Shown: piece by piece, positions 4,887 through 9,728 of the stretch
Numbering within the stretch: the stretch's first letter is position 1
Layout: each line of letters starts with the position of its first letter
NCBI GenBank assembly: GCA_964355795.1
Contig: CAYHEQ010000033.1
Span: 1 to 9,728 of the forward strand
Reading direction: 5' to 3'
DNA from: CAYHEQ01 sp964355795
GTDB taxonomy: Bacteria > Patescibacteriota > JACPGU01
DNA: 9,728 nucleotides
Notes under the pieces: model-generated
Told to the model about the DNA's origin: nothing
Databases searched by the model: none
The model's input: only the letters and a program-made list of their open reading frames with translations
Position numbers and translations under genes: made by a program

Positions 4887-6227
4887 ATGCCAACCTCAAC
4901 AATCAAGAAGCTACCGAATAGTAGAATCGAGTTTCAAATCAAAGCTACCGCTGAAGAAGTAGCGCGTTTTTTTGATAGAGCAATCGAAATACTCGCCAAG
5001 GATTTGTCAATCAAAGGTTTTCGCGCGGGCAAGGCGCCAAAAGATATGGCCAAGGACATCTTGGGAGAACACGCCATCTCGCACAAAGCGCAGGATCTGG
5101 CTATCCAAGATAGCTATTTTGAGATGGTAACGCGTGAAAAAATCATTCCCATTCATCAGCCGGAAGATTTGAAGATAAATAATTTTTCGGCAGAGGGATT
5201 TGATTTTGAAGGGCAGGTCGATATTCTTCCTACTGTCAATATCGATGGATGGAAGAATATCTTACAAAAAAATAAAAAAATAAAAAAAGAAGAAATTAAA
5301 ATAGAAGATAATGAAATAGAGGAGACGGTAAAAAATCTTGCCAAGCAACTCGCGGAGACAAAGGACAAAGAAGGCAAGGTCGCGCAAGGGGATTTGGTAA
5401 TGCTCGATATTGACGTGGCGGATCCGACGAAATTTACCGAAGAAGAGCTGAAGAGGATGAGAATCGCAAATACATCCTTAGTTATCGGCGAGGGACAACT
5501 GATCCCGGGATTTGAAGAAAATATCGTGGGGCTGGAGAAGGGAAGTGAAAAAGAATTTGACACTACTTTCCCGGAAAATTATTTTAACAAAAGTATGGCG
5601 GGAAGAGGCGTTCGTTTCAAAATAAAAATTAACGATGTCAAAGAAATTATTTTGCCAAGTCTTGATGATGAATTGGCAAAAAAGTTTGGTATGGACTCCA
5701 TTGACAATATGCGAAAAGCGATTGTTGACGATATGCTTCAACACAAAGAGCAAGAAGCCAAAAGCAAATTAGAAAACGATGCGCTGAAGGTTCTGACGGA
5801 AGCTATCGATATTGATACGCCCAAAAGTCTAATCGAGCAAGAAAAGGAGATGCTCTTGGATCGCTACAAACAGGATCTCGAGCATCATAAAAATATTAAA
5901 TTCGCGGATTACCTTTCCTCTCTCGGGACAACGGAAGAAAAATTCAAAGAAGGTTTTCGTGATCACGCCGAACACAATGTTCGCGTCGGGCTCCTCCTTG
6001 GCCAAATCACCAAAGACGAGGGGATCGAGGTTGGCGATGCTGAAATAGAAGATGCTATGGCGATGGATATTATAAAGCAAACAGCGGGATTGCCGAGTGA
6101 TAAAGCCCGCGAGTTGGAAGACAAAATTCGCGCTGGATATGGGGATGAGCAATTTCTCTCGTCCATGAAAAATAGTATAATGGCGAGGAAGACTGTCGAT
6201 TTGATCTTAGATCAAATTGACAAGTAA
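4887..6227 (+). CDS. tig: trigger factor, ribosome-associated chaperone and prolyl isomerase
   Basis: 446 aa from the ATG at 4887. Trigger factor binds ribosomal protein L23 at the exit tunnel and shields nascent chains. The N-terminal domain (about 1-115) has the ribosome-binding loop GFRAGKAP at residues 44-51. The FKBP-type PPIase domain spans about 164-252 (VAQGDLVMLDIDVADP, then GEGQLIPGFEENIVGLEKGS). The helical C-terminal arm domain fills about 253-446. Length is normal for the family. The in-frame ATG at 4848 would add 13 residues (MRDFGSPLYNKND) that the family lacks, so 4887 is preferred, although neither has a Shine-Dalgarno site. A lysine-rich linker (about 129-138) precedes the PPIase insertion. 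The usual clpP/clpX neighbours are absent; gmd follows instead. It is driven by the promoter at 4778. Confidence 0.95.
   Translation: MPTSTIKKLPNSRIEFQIKATAEEVARFFDRAIEILAKDLSIKGFRAGKAPKDMAKDILGEHAISHKAQDLAIQDSYFEMVTREKIIPIHQPEDLKINNFSAEGFDFEGQVDILPTVNIDGWKNILQKNKKIKKEEIKIEDNEIEETVKNLAKQLAETKDKEGKVAQGDLVMLDIDVADPTKFTEEELKRMRIANTSLVIGEGQLIPGFEENIVGLEKGSEKEFDTTFPENYFNKSMAGRGVRFKIKINDVKEIILPSLDDELAKKFGMDSIDNMRKAIVDDMLQHKEQEAKSKLENDALKVLTEAIDIDTPKSLIEQEKEMLLDRYKQDLEHHKNIKFADYLSSLGTTEEKFKEGFRDHAEHNVRVGLLLGQITKDEGIEVGDAEIEDAMAMDIIKQTAGLPSDKARELEDKIRAGYGDEQFLSSMKNSIMARKTVDLILDQIDK
6199..6217 (+). repeat. perfect 8-bp hairpin at the tig 3' end
   Basis: ATTTGATC/GATCAAAT with loop TTA, inside the last codons of tig. 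No T-run follows, so it is not a canonical terminator, though it may protect the 3' end. A second hairpin, CGCGC/GCGCG with loop TTT (6240-6252), lies 13 bp after the stop. Confidence 0.5.
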
Positions 6228-6284
6228 TTTGTAGTAATTCGCGCTTTGCGCGTAATTCATGGTAATTTGTTGCCTTAGGACAAT

Positions 6285-6324
6285 AAATTACTATCAATTA
6301 CAGTCAGTTACCATTAATTACATT
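6285..6324 (+). repeat. four degenerate 10-bp tandem units before gmd
   Basis: Units AAATTACTAT, CAATTACAGT, CAGTTACCAT and TAATTACATT follow in register, consensus NARTTACNRT. Further TAATT units lie upstream (6225-6267). They fill the tig-gmd gap up to 6 bp before the gmd ATG. No promoter stands out in this gap, so gmd may be read from tig. Confidence 0.55.
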
Positions 6325-6330
6325 TTTTCT

Positions 6331-7350
6331 ATGAAAAAAGCTCTTATTACCGGTGTCAGTGGTCAAGACGGGAGTTATCTCGCCGAGTTGCTTTTGTCTA
6401 AAGGTTATGAGGTTTATGGTTTGGATAGGAGGAAGGGGATTGAATCTTTCCCGCGTTTTGAGAAAAAAGTTTTGGAGCGTCTACATATAGTAGAAGGCGA
6501 CCTCATGGATTTTGAAAGATTGCGGGAGATTGTTCGCGAAGTAATGCCGGACGAGATTTACAATCTCGCGGCGCAGTCGCATGTCGGGTACTCTTTCAAA
6601 ACGCCCATCTCAACATTTGAGATGTCAGGCAAATCTGTCCTTCTGCTTCTTGAAATAATCAGAGAAATCAATCCGAAAATTAAATTTTACCAAGCCTCCA
6701 CCTCCGAACTTTTTGGTGGAGATCCGGGGACGGAACCGCAAAGCGAGACAACGCCATTTAATCCGCATAGTCCGTACGCTATCGCGAAGCTGGCGGGATT
6801 TCACTTCGTGAAACTTTATCGTGAGGCGTACAAAATCTTCGCCTGCAACGGTATCCTTTTTAATCACGAATCGCCTCGTAGGGGAGCGGACTTTGTGACG
6901 CGCAAAGTGACTTTGGCTTTTGCCAATATCAAGGCGGGCAAACAGGAGTTTCTCGAGCTGGGCAATATGGACGCGAAACGCGACTGGGGATTTGCCGGCG
7001 ATTATGTGGAGGGGATGTGGCGGATTTTACAAAACGAGACGGCTGACGATTTCGTGCTGGCGACTGGCGAGACGCACACGGTCAGAGAATTCGTGGAAGA
7101 AGCGGGGAGAATTTTGGATTACGATATCGTCTGGGAGGGCAAGGCGGAAAAAGAAATTGGTCGTGATAAAAAAACAGGAAAAATTATCATCAAAATAAAT
7201 CCGGAGTTTTATCGCCCAGGGGAAGTCAATCTTTTGTTGGGCGATCCGACGAAAGCCGAAAAAGTTCTCGGCTGGAAAGCGAAAACAACGTTTAAAGAAT
7301 TGGTGAAGATGATGGTTATCGCTGACCAACGCAGACGGGACGCAGACTAA
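6331..7350 (+). CDS. gmd: GDP-mannose 4,6-dehydratase
   Basis: 339 aa from ATG 6331; the longer frame from 6259 only adds translated repeat sequence. The enzyme converts GDP-D-mannose to GDP-4-keto-6-deoxy-D-mannose with bound NADP, the first step to GDP-fucose, GDP-rhamnose or GDP-perosamine used in surface glycans. It is an extended short-chain dehydrogenase: Rossmann motif GVSGQDG at residues 8-14; NLAAQSHV about 78-85; catalytic region ASTSELFG (122-129) with Thr124 and Glu126; catalytic Tyr149 and Lys153 in SPYAIAKLAG; substrate-site segment FNHESPRRGADFVTRK; and the C-terminal GDPTKAEKVLGWKAKTTFKE. All key residues are present, so it should be active. The last residues (RRRDAD) come from a short tandem repeat and look non-native. 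No partner gene for the next step is in the window. Confidence 0.95.
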   Translation: MKKALITGVSGQDGSYLAELLLSKGYEVYGLDRRKGIESFPRFEKKVLERLHIVEGDLMDFERLREIVREVMPDEIYNLAAQSHVGYSFKTPISTFEMSGKSVLLLLEIIREINPKIKFYQASTSELFGGDPGTEPQSETTPFNPHSPYAIAKLAGFHFVKLYREAYKIFACNGILFNHESPRRGADFVTRKVTLAFANIKAGKQEFLELGNMDAKRDWGFAGDYVEGMWRILQNETADDFVLATGETHTVREFVEEAGRILDYDIVWEGKAEKEIGRDKKTGKIIIKINPEFYRPGEVNLLLGDPTKAEKVLGWKAKTTFKELVKMMVIADQRRRDAD

Positions 7351-7359
7351 CGCGGAAAT
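7329..7359 (+). repeat. ACGCAGAC short tandem repeat across the gmd stop
   Basis: Units ACGCAGACGGG (7329-7339), ACGCAGACTA (7340-7349) and ACGCGGAAAT (7350-7359) span the end of gmd and supply its last codons and stop. Looks like a small intergenic repeat that has run into the gene. Confidence 0.45.
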
Positions 7360-7382
7360 GAGGGTGGTTGTCTAGCGTTTAG

Positions 7383-7715
7383 GAATGTAAAATCTTAAGG
7401 TCACAATTTGTGACCTTAAACGACTCTGGACGCGGTCAACACCGGAAATATCTGCCCTATGTCTTTACGGAACAAGGAGTAGCGATGCTTTCCAGTGTGC
7501 TCAATAGTGATAGAGCTGTCCAAGTAAACATTCAAATCATCAGAACCTTTACGAAATTGCGAGAGCTACTCGCCACCAACAAAGAGTTGAGAGAAAAGAT
7601 AGGGGCGATGGAGAGTAAATACGACAAAAAGCTGCAAGAAGTCTTTGAGGTCTTGAAGCAACTTTTGATTCAAGAAGAAAAACCGAAAAAAAAGATTGGG
7701 TTTGCGGTGAAGTAA
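7383..7715 (+). pseudogene. ORF6N-family protein, C-terminal remnant
   Basis: The frame opens after TAG at 7380 and reads ECKILRSQFVTLNDSGRGQH, then RKYLPYVFTEQGVAMLSSVL, a segment diagnostic of ORF6N-domain (phage-type DNA-binding) proteins, followed by NIQIIRTFTKLRELL, a coiled-coil stretch and a basic end KPKKKIGFAVK. Relatives have about 80-90 more residues in front, including most of the ORF6N domain; these are gone. The only possible start before the conserved part is GTG at 7410, within a palindrome and without a ribosome site; it would give 101 aa. I take it as a 5'-truncated gene, although a short protein might still be made. It lies between gmd and the convergent TrmB-like gene. Confidence 0.8.
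7395..7419. repeat. 25-bp perfect palindrome at the ORF6N breakpoint
   Basis: Two 12-bp arms, TTAAGGTCACAA and TTGTGACCTTAA, around a single T (7407). It codes for LRSQFVTL in the ORF6N frame, a sequence the family tends to have, so part of the symmetry may be coding coincidence. It lies 12 bp inside the surviving reading frame. Confidence 0.85.
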
Positions 7716-7737
7716 ATGGGGGTCTTTATTTATGTTT

Positions 7738-7770
7738 AAACACCTCAACCTAAAAAAGGTTGAGGTGTTT
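7738..7770. terminator. bidirectional hairpin between convergent genes
   Basis: A perfect 14-bp stem, AAACACCTCAACCT (7738-7751)/AGGTTGAGGTGTTT (7757-7770), with an A-rich loop. It lies 22 bp after the ORF6N remnant and 4 bp from the TrmB-like stop. Each strand ends the stem in TTT, with no longer T-run. Position and strength fit a shared terminator. Confidence 0.7.
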
Positions 7771-7774
7771 GAGA

Positions 7775-8551
7775 TTATTTGGCTTTTGAAATAAGCGAGA
7801 GAAATATCTGTCGATAGTTACCAGTTATGTGTTCGTTAGTTATCTGTATGCCTATTAGGCCTCCGTTTTTCATCGAGATTATACCTACCATATCTCCAAT
7901 AACCATAATACTAAATTCCTTTAGTGGATAATTCTTTGGCAGGAAAGCAGTTGTGACTTTAAAAAACTTTTTGTATTCATTCTTTCTTTTGCGTTCCGTA
8001 GCCGTGTCGTTGAGTAGTAGAAGGGTGGATATATTCTTTTTCCTCTTTGAATTCTGCCATTGCTCCTCAAAGACAAACTTCCATTCTGGTTTGAGCAATG
8101 TTTCATCACGCATAGTGTAGAATGTGCCTCCGTCTTCTGCCTCGCGAAGCATATTCTGGTAAATTTTCTTGAGCCCCACTATTCCCTCAAAGAATAAAAT
8201 GCTTGGTACATGGATCCGCTGATTGTTCAAAATTTCAAAAGCATCCTTGAGCGAAGAGATAGCATTCTCTTTTTCTACGATACTTTCTTTCTCGTGGGCG
8301 ATATAGTTCTCAAAAGTGGAGTAATCGCTGACAGTAAATTGTTTGACGTCGTTTTTGTAAGTGGTGGCTACGAATCCTTTGGATATGAGAGCGGAAAGGA
8401 GCGTATAAACACTACTGCGGGACATCTCGCATGAGCGAGCTAGATAGGTAGCCGAAGCAGGGGAATGTTCAATGAGTTTCCCTAGTATAGCGGCCTCATT
8501 GTCGGAGAGGTCGAGCTTTTGTAGTTGTGCTGAAAGGGGTGATTTTTCCAT
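7775..8551 (-). CDS. TrmB-like transcriptional regulator
   Basis: 258 aa. Residues about 12-70 are a TrmB-type winged helix (LSDNEAAILGKLIEHSPASA, then YLARSCEMSRSSVYTLLSAL and the wing FVATTYKNDVKQFTV). Residues about 80-112 form a charged coiled-coil linker (EKESIVEKENAISSLKDAFE) for dimerisation. Residues about 114-258 form the effector domain usual in these proteins (VPSILFFEGIVGLKKIYQNM; later MVIGDMVGIISMKNGGLIGI), which resembles a degenerate phospholipase-D-like fold. TrmB proteins sense small ligands, often sugars, and repress or activate nearby genes; the ligand here is unknown. It is divergent from the 177-aa gene, with overlapping promoters and two palindromes in between, so it probably controls both. 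No Shine-Dalgarno site; the leader would be only about 14 nt. Confidence 0.88.
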   Translation of the reverse strand: MEKSPLSAQLQKLDLSDNEAAILGKLIEHSPASATYLARSCEMSRSSVYTLLSALISKGFVATTYKNDVKQFTVSDYSTFENYIAHEKESIVEKENAISSLKDAFEILNNQRIHVPSILFFEGIVGLKKIYQNMLREAEDGGTFYTMRDETLLKPEWKFVFEEQWQNSKRKKNISTLLLLNDTATERKRKNEYKKFFKVTTAFLPKNYPLKEFSIMVIGDMVGIISMKNGGLIGIQITNEHITGNYRQIFLSLISKAK

Positions 8552-8564
8552 AATAATTTCTTGT

Positions 8565-8582
8565 TGTCGTAAGTGTACGACA
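8565..8582. promoter_or_regulatory. palindrome over the TrmB-like gene's -10
   Basis: TGTCGT (8565-8570) and ACGACA (8577-8582) flank 6 bp that contain most of the minus-strand -10 box. A protein bound here would block that promoter; autorepression by the TrmB-like regulator is the simplest reading. Confidence 0.55.
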
Positions 8583-8600
8583 TCTTGAACATTTTGTCAA
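8572..8600 (-). promoter_or_regulatory. promoter of the TrmB-like gene
   Basis: On the minus strand: -35 TTGACA (8600-8595), 17-bp spacer, -10 TACACT (8577-8572). The -35 is a perfect consensus. RNA would start near 8565. Confidence 0.7.
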
Positions 8601-8602
8601 GA
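8583..8602. promoter_or_regulatory. palindrome over both -35 boxes
   Basis: TCTTGA (8583-8588) and TCAAGA (8597-8602) flank 8 bp. It covers the plus-strand -35 (8585-8590) and the minus-strand -35 (8595-8600). Part of the symmetry follows from two opposed TTGA-type -35 boxes, so it may be a by-product rather than an operator. Confidence 0.45.
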
Positions 8603-8613
8603 GGGTTTATAAT
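8585..8613 (+). promoter_or_regulatory. promoter of the 177-aa gene
   Basis: -35 TTGAAC (8585-8590), 17-bp spacer, consensus -10 TATAAT (8608-8613). RNA would start near 8620, giving a leader of about 60 nt. It overlaps the divergent promoter. Confidence 0.7.
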
Positions 8614-8665
8614 TATAGCTAGATAGAGTGGTTTTTCACTCATCGTAGTTTAAAAAAATCTAGCG

Positions 8666-8672
8666 AAAGGAG
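8666..8672 (+). promoter_or_regulatory. ribosome binding site deciding a GTG start
   Basis: AAAGGAG ends 7 nt before GTG at 8680. It is the only strong Shine-Dalgarno site in the window and fixes the non-ATG start of the following gene. Confidence 0.75.
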
Positions 8673-8679
8673 CAAAATA

Positions 8680-9213
8680 GTGAGTACACGTAAAGATGCT
8701 CGTAAAGATGCTATTGTCGCAGAAATAAAGAAGGGAAATTCTGAAAAGAAGGCATTAAAGCTGTTATGCAAAGTTGATGATCCCTATCTTCTAAAACTTG
8801 TCCACGAATGTTGCGAAGAGGACGTCTCTTTGGCGAGTGACGTCAAGAATGTGGTCAAGATGAGATATCGAGGGGTTGTCGAGGAGTTTTGTGCGAAGGC
8901 ACCTTTCAAAGATGCAGTACGGTTACTGAAAAAGCTTGGCGTAAAAGGAAGGGTGCAATATGGCGAAAGAGACGAAAGAGCCGGACGTGTGGGCTACTTG
9001 ACCCCGATCAAGCGCTCATCCCACCTTACAAAGGGAGAGATAGATCTTTTGGTGGATGCTATTCCGCAGCTTTCTCGCAATATGCCACGCAAAGGCGATG
9101 GCGCTTCCGACCAGCTCAGCGGTGGCCATTCCGACGACGACGGTGGTTCGGAGTATGTCATAGACTACGATGTCGAAAGTCACGTTCTCCCTTGTTGTTT
9201 TCGTCGTCCGTGA
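8680..9213 (+). CDS. hypothetical protein, 177 aa, GTG start
   Basis: I do not recognise the family. The start is GTG at 8680, supported by AAAGGAG and the promoter at 8585. Residues 4-11 are RKDARKDA, from a perfect 12-bp tandem DNA repeat (8689-8712). Residues about 12-100 are helical and charged (AIVAEIKKGNSEKKALKLLC; later FKDAVRLLKKLGVKGRVQYG), perhaps a small helical or nucleic-acid-binding domain. Residues about 115-130 (SSHLTKGEIDLLVDAIPQLS) are helical again. The C-terminal 45 residues are low-complexity and acidic (GGHSDDDGGSEYVIDYD), ending VLPCCFRRP, and may be disordered. A strong terminator follows 42 bp later, so the gene is its own transcription unit, likely controlled by the divergent TrmB-like regulator. 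Confidence 0.7.
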   Translation: MSTRKDARKDAIVAEIKKGNSEKKALKLLCKVDDPYLLKLVHECCEEDVSLASDVKNVVKMRYRGVVEEFCAKAPFKDAVRLLKKLGVKGRVQYGERDERAGRVGYLTPIKRSSHLTKGEIDLLVDAIPQLSRNMPRKGDGASDQLSGGHSDDDGGSEYVIDYDVESHVLPCCFRRP

Positions 9214-9255
9214 GTGGCCTATTAGACCCTTTGCTATTTGGTAAGAAATTTTCAG

Positions 9256-9292
9256 GCGCAATCCTTATGTATGGGATTGCGCTTTTTCTTTT
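9256..9292 (+). terminator. intrinsic terminator of the 177-aa gene
   Basis: Perfect 9-bp stem GCGCAATCC (9256-9264)/GGATTGCGC (9274-9282), 9-nt loop, then TTTTTCTTTT. A canonical Rho-independent terminator. Confidence 0.9.
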
Positions 9293-9311
9293 GCAAAAAA
9301 TCTGATAAAAT
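9283..9311 (+). promoter_or_regulatory. promoter fused to the terminator T-run
   Basis: -35-like TTTTTC (9283-9288) is the terminator's T-run; 17 bp on lies the extended -10 TGA-TAAAAT (9303-9311). RNA would start near 9318. The -35 is weak; the extended -10 is good. Confidence 0.5.
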
Positions 9312-9426
9312 AGAAAAGAATTCATCTGGTCTTTCTCGGCTATGGCTTAGAAAGAGATGGATTCGCCCCGATTTTATTGGGGACAAAGAAACTCCTTGCT
9401 GATTTCTGGTGGAATCGCACGGAGCG

Positions 9427-9549
9427 ATGGAGGTGTTGATTGCCGAGGTCAATACCATGCGGAGAGAATACGCGGATCTCCACACGGAAATCCCCCCGGT
9501 TTTCGCGAGGAAGGAAACGGGCGTCGAAGCGTGCGATACGCATTCGTAA
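9427..9549 (+). CDS. possible small ORF within the RNA candidate
   Basis: 40 codons from ATG 9427 to TAA 9547 (MEVLIAEVNTMRREYADLHT...). It looks moderately protein-like, and an in-frame ATG at 9457 has GAGG 8 nt upstream. The frame just before it, in another phase, also reads well (GFAPILLGTKKLLADFWWNR, ending in TGA at about 9440), so the pair could be remnants of one frameshifted gene. No family recognised; listed only as the alternative to a non-coding RNA. Confidence 0.2.
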   Translation: MEVLIAEVNTMRREYADLHTEIPPVFARKETGVEACDTHS

Positions 9550-9600
9550 TGGTGGCGCGTACGCATTAATCTTCGAACCCCCACCTTTTTGTCTTTGTCG

Positions 9601-9627
9601 GGGTCAGGTCTATACCTGACCCTTTTT
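9601..9627 (+). terminator. intrinsic terminator
   Basis: Perfect 9-bp stem GGGTCAGGT (9601-9609)/ACCTGACCC (9614-9622), loop CTAT, then TTTTTCTT. Canonical. Confidence 0.9.
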
Positions 9628-9651
9628 CTTGCAAAAAATCTTGGGTATGAT
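9623..9651 (+). promoter_or_regulatory. promoter of the gene starting at 9697
   Basis: -35-like TTTTTC (9623-9628), which is again the T-run of a terminator, 17-bp spacer, -10 TATGAT (9646-9651). RNA would start near 9658, leaving a 39-nt leader. The spacer contains TTGCAAAAAATCT, also found in the promoter at 9283. Confidence 0.5.
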
Positions 9652-9696
9652 ACAATTACAGTAAACAAAACAGCTTTATCAAGTAATTTATTTACT

Positions 9697-9728
9697 ATGA
9701 AAAACGAAGAAAAATCCCAACATCTCGT
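9697..9728 (+). CDS. start of a gene cut by the window end
   Basis: ATG at 9697 opens a frame reading MKNEEKSQHLV up to the edge. It has its own promoter (9623-9651) and the A/T-rich leader without a Shine-Dalgarno site typical of this window. Too short to name. Confidence 0.55.
   Translation, partial: MKNEEKSQHL

Larger units (their letters stand above)
9318..9627 (+). ncRNA. candidate structured non-coding RNA of about 310 nt
   Basis: The interval runs from a promoter (9283-9311) to a strong terminator (9601-9627) and holds no long convincing frame. It is packed with hairpins: 9320-9327+9331-9336 with 9349-9362 (14 pairs, one 3-nt bulge); 9366-9372 with 9376-9382 (7 pairs, loop TTT); GGTGTTGA 9432-9439 with TCAATACC 9449-9456; GGAGA 9461-9465 with TCTCC 9477-9481; 9495-9504 with 9514-9521; CGAAGCGT 9525-9532 with 9538-9546; GGTGG 9551-9555 with CCACC 9581-9585, followed by TTTTT. 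I compared it by eye with tmRNA, RNase P RNA, SRP RNA and 6S RNA, and found none of their signature segments. Short frames (39 codons from about 9318 without an ATG; 40 codons at 9427) mean a decayed or small protein gene is the alternative. Confidence 0.35.

Noticed and set aside
6920..7198. 92-codon plus-strand frame inside gmd
   Set aside because: It lies fully within the conserved dehydratase sequence in another phase; a shadow frame.
9016..9261. Minus-strand 81-codon frame with a hydrophobic stretch
   Set aside because: It needs a TTG start inside the terminator stem at 9256-9282, lies opposite the better supported 177-aa gene, and has no promoter or ribosome site.
9318..9627. tmRNA, because of TTCGAAC followed by CCCCCACC near 9572-9585
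   Set aside because: The sequence left of TTCGAAC does not pair with the C-run to make a T-arm, and no tag peptide with an ALAA-like end is encoded.
9252..9668. Minus-strand 138-codon open frame
   Set aside because: It runs through two strong terminators and two promoters and has no recognisable domain; it is a chance frame in GC-richer DNA.

Overview
The window most resembles a candidate phyla radiation (Patescibacteria/Parcubacteria-like) genome. This is an inference from gene content and style: small genes of unknown function, mostly weak or absent Shine-Dalgarno sites, A-rich leaders, a small three-helix membrane protein, BRO, DinD and ORF6N DNA-binding genes scattered between housekeeping genes, and palindromic intergenic repeats. 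TAA, TAG and TGA all end apparently real genes here, so the standard code fits and UGA or UAG recoding is unlikely.

Layout. 2-337 is a small unknown gene at the window edge. 454-1188 is a BRO-N protein that seems to lack its usual C-terminal tail. 1189-1503 has no gene; it holds a repeat copy, a terminator, a 32-bp operator-like dyad, a promoter and a tandem-repeat leader. 1504-3075 is a co-directional cluster: a winged-helix regulator (95 aa), a SEC-C zinc-motif protein (180 aa) and an unknown protein (227 aa). 3093-4040 is a second copy-class dyad followed by a dinD-like gene broken by an in-frame amber codon. 4189-4506 is a small membrane protein. 4507-4777 is a second copy of the intergenic repeat plus hairpins. 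4887-6227 is trigger factor (tig) behind a good promoter. 6331-7350 is GDP-mannose 4,6-dehydratase (gmd). 7383-7715 is the C-terminal remnant of an ORF6N protein. 7775-8551 (minus) is a TrmB-like regulator, divergent from an unknown gene at 8680-9213. 9256-9651 carries two terminator/promoter composites that bracket a roughly 310-nt, hairpin-rich transcript candidate. A new gene starts at 9697.

How it may work together. The most striking signal is a 32-bp dyad made of four TATTCT-type hexamers at an 8-bp pitch. It occurs three times, always just upstream of a gene: the winged-helix regulator, the SEC-C gene (where it overlaps the regulator's last codons and stop), and the dinD-like gene. This looks like a local regulon run by the small regulator, with dinD as a lapsed member. 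A second regulatory node is the TrmB-like gene, whose promoter overlaps the divergent promoter of the 177-aa gene across two nested palindromes. tig and gmd are ordinary housekeeping and surface-sugar genes between these modules.
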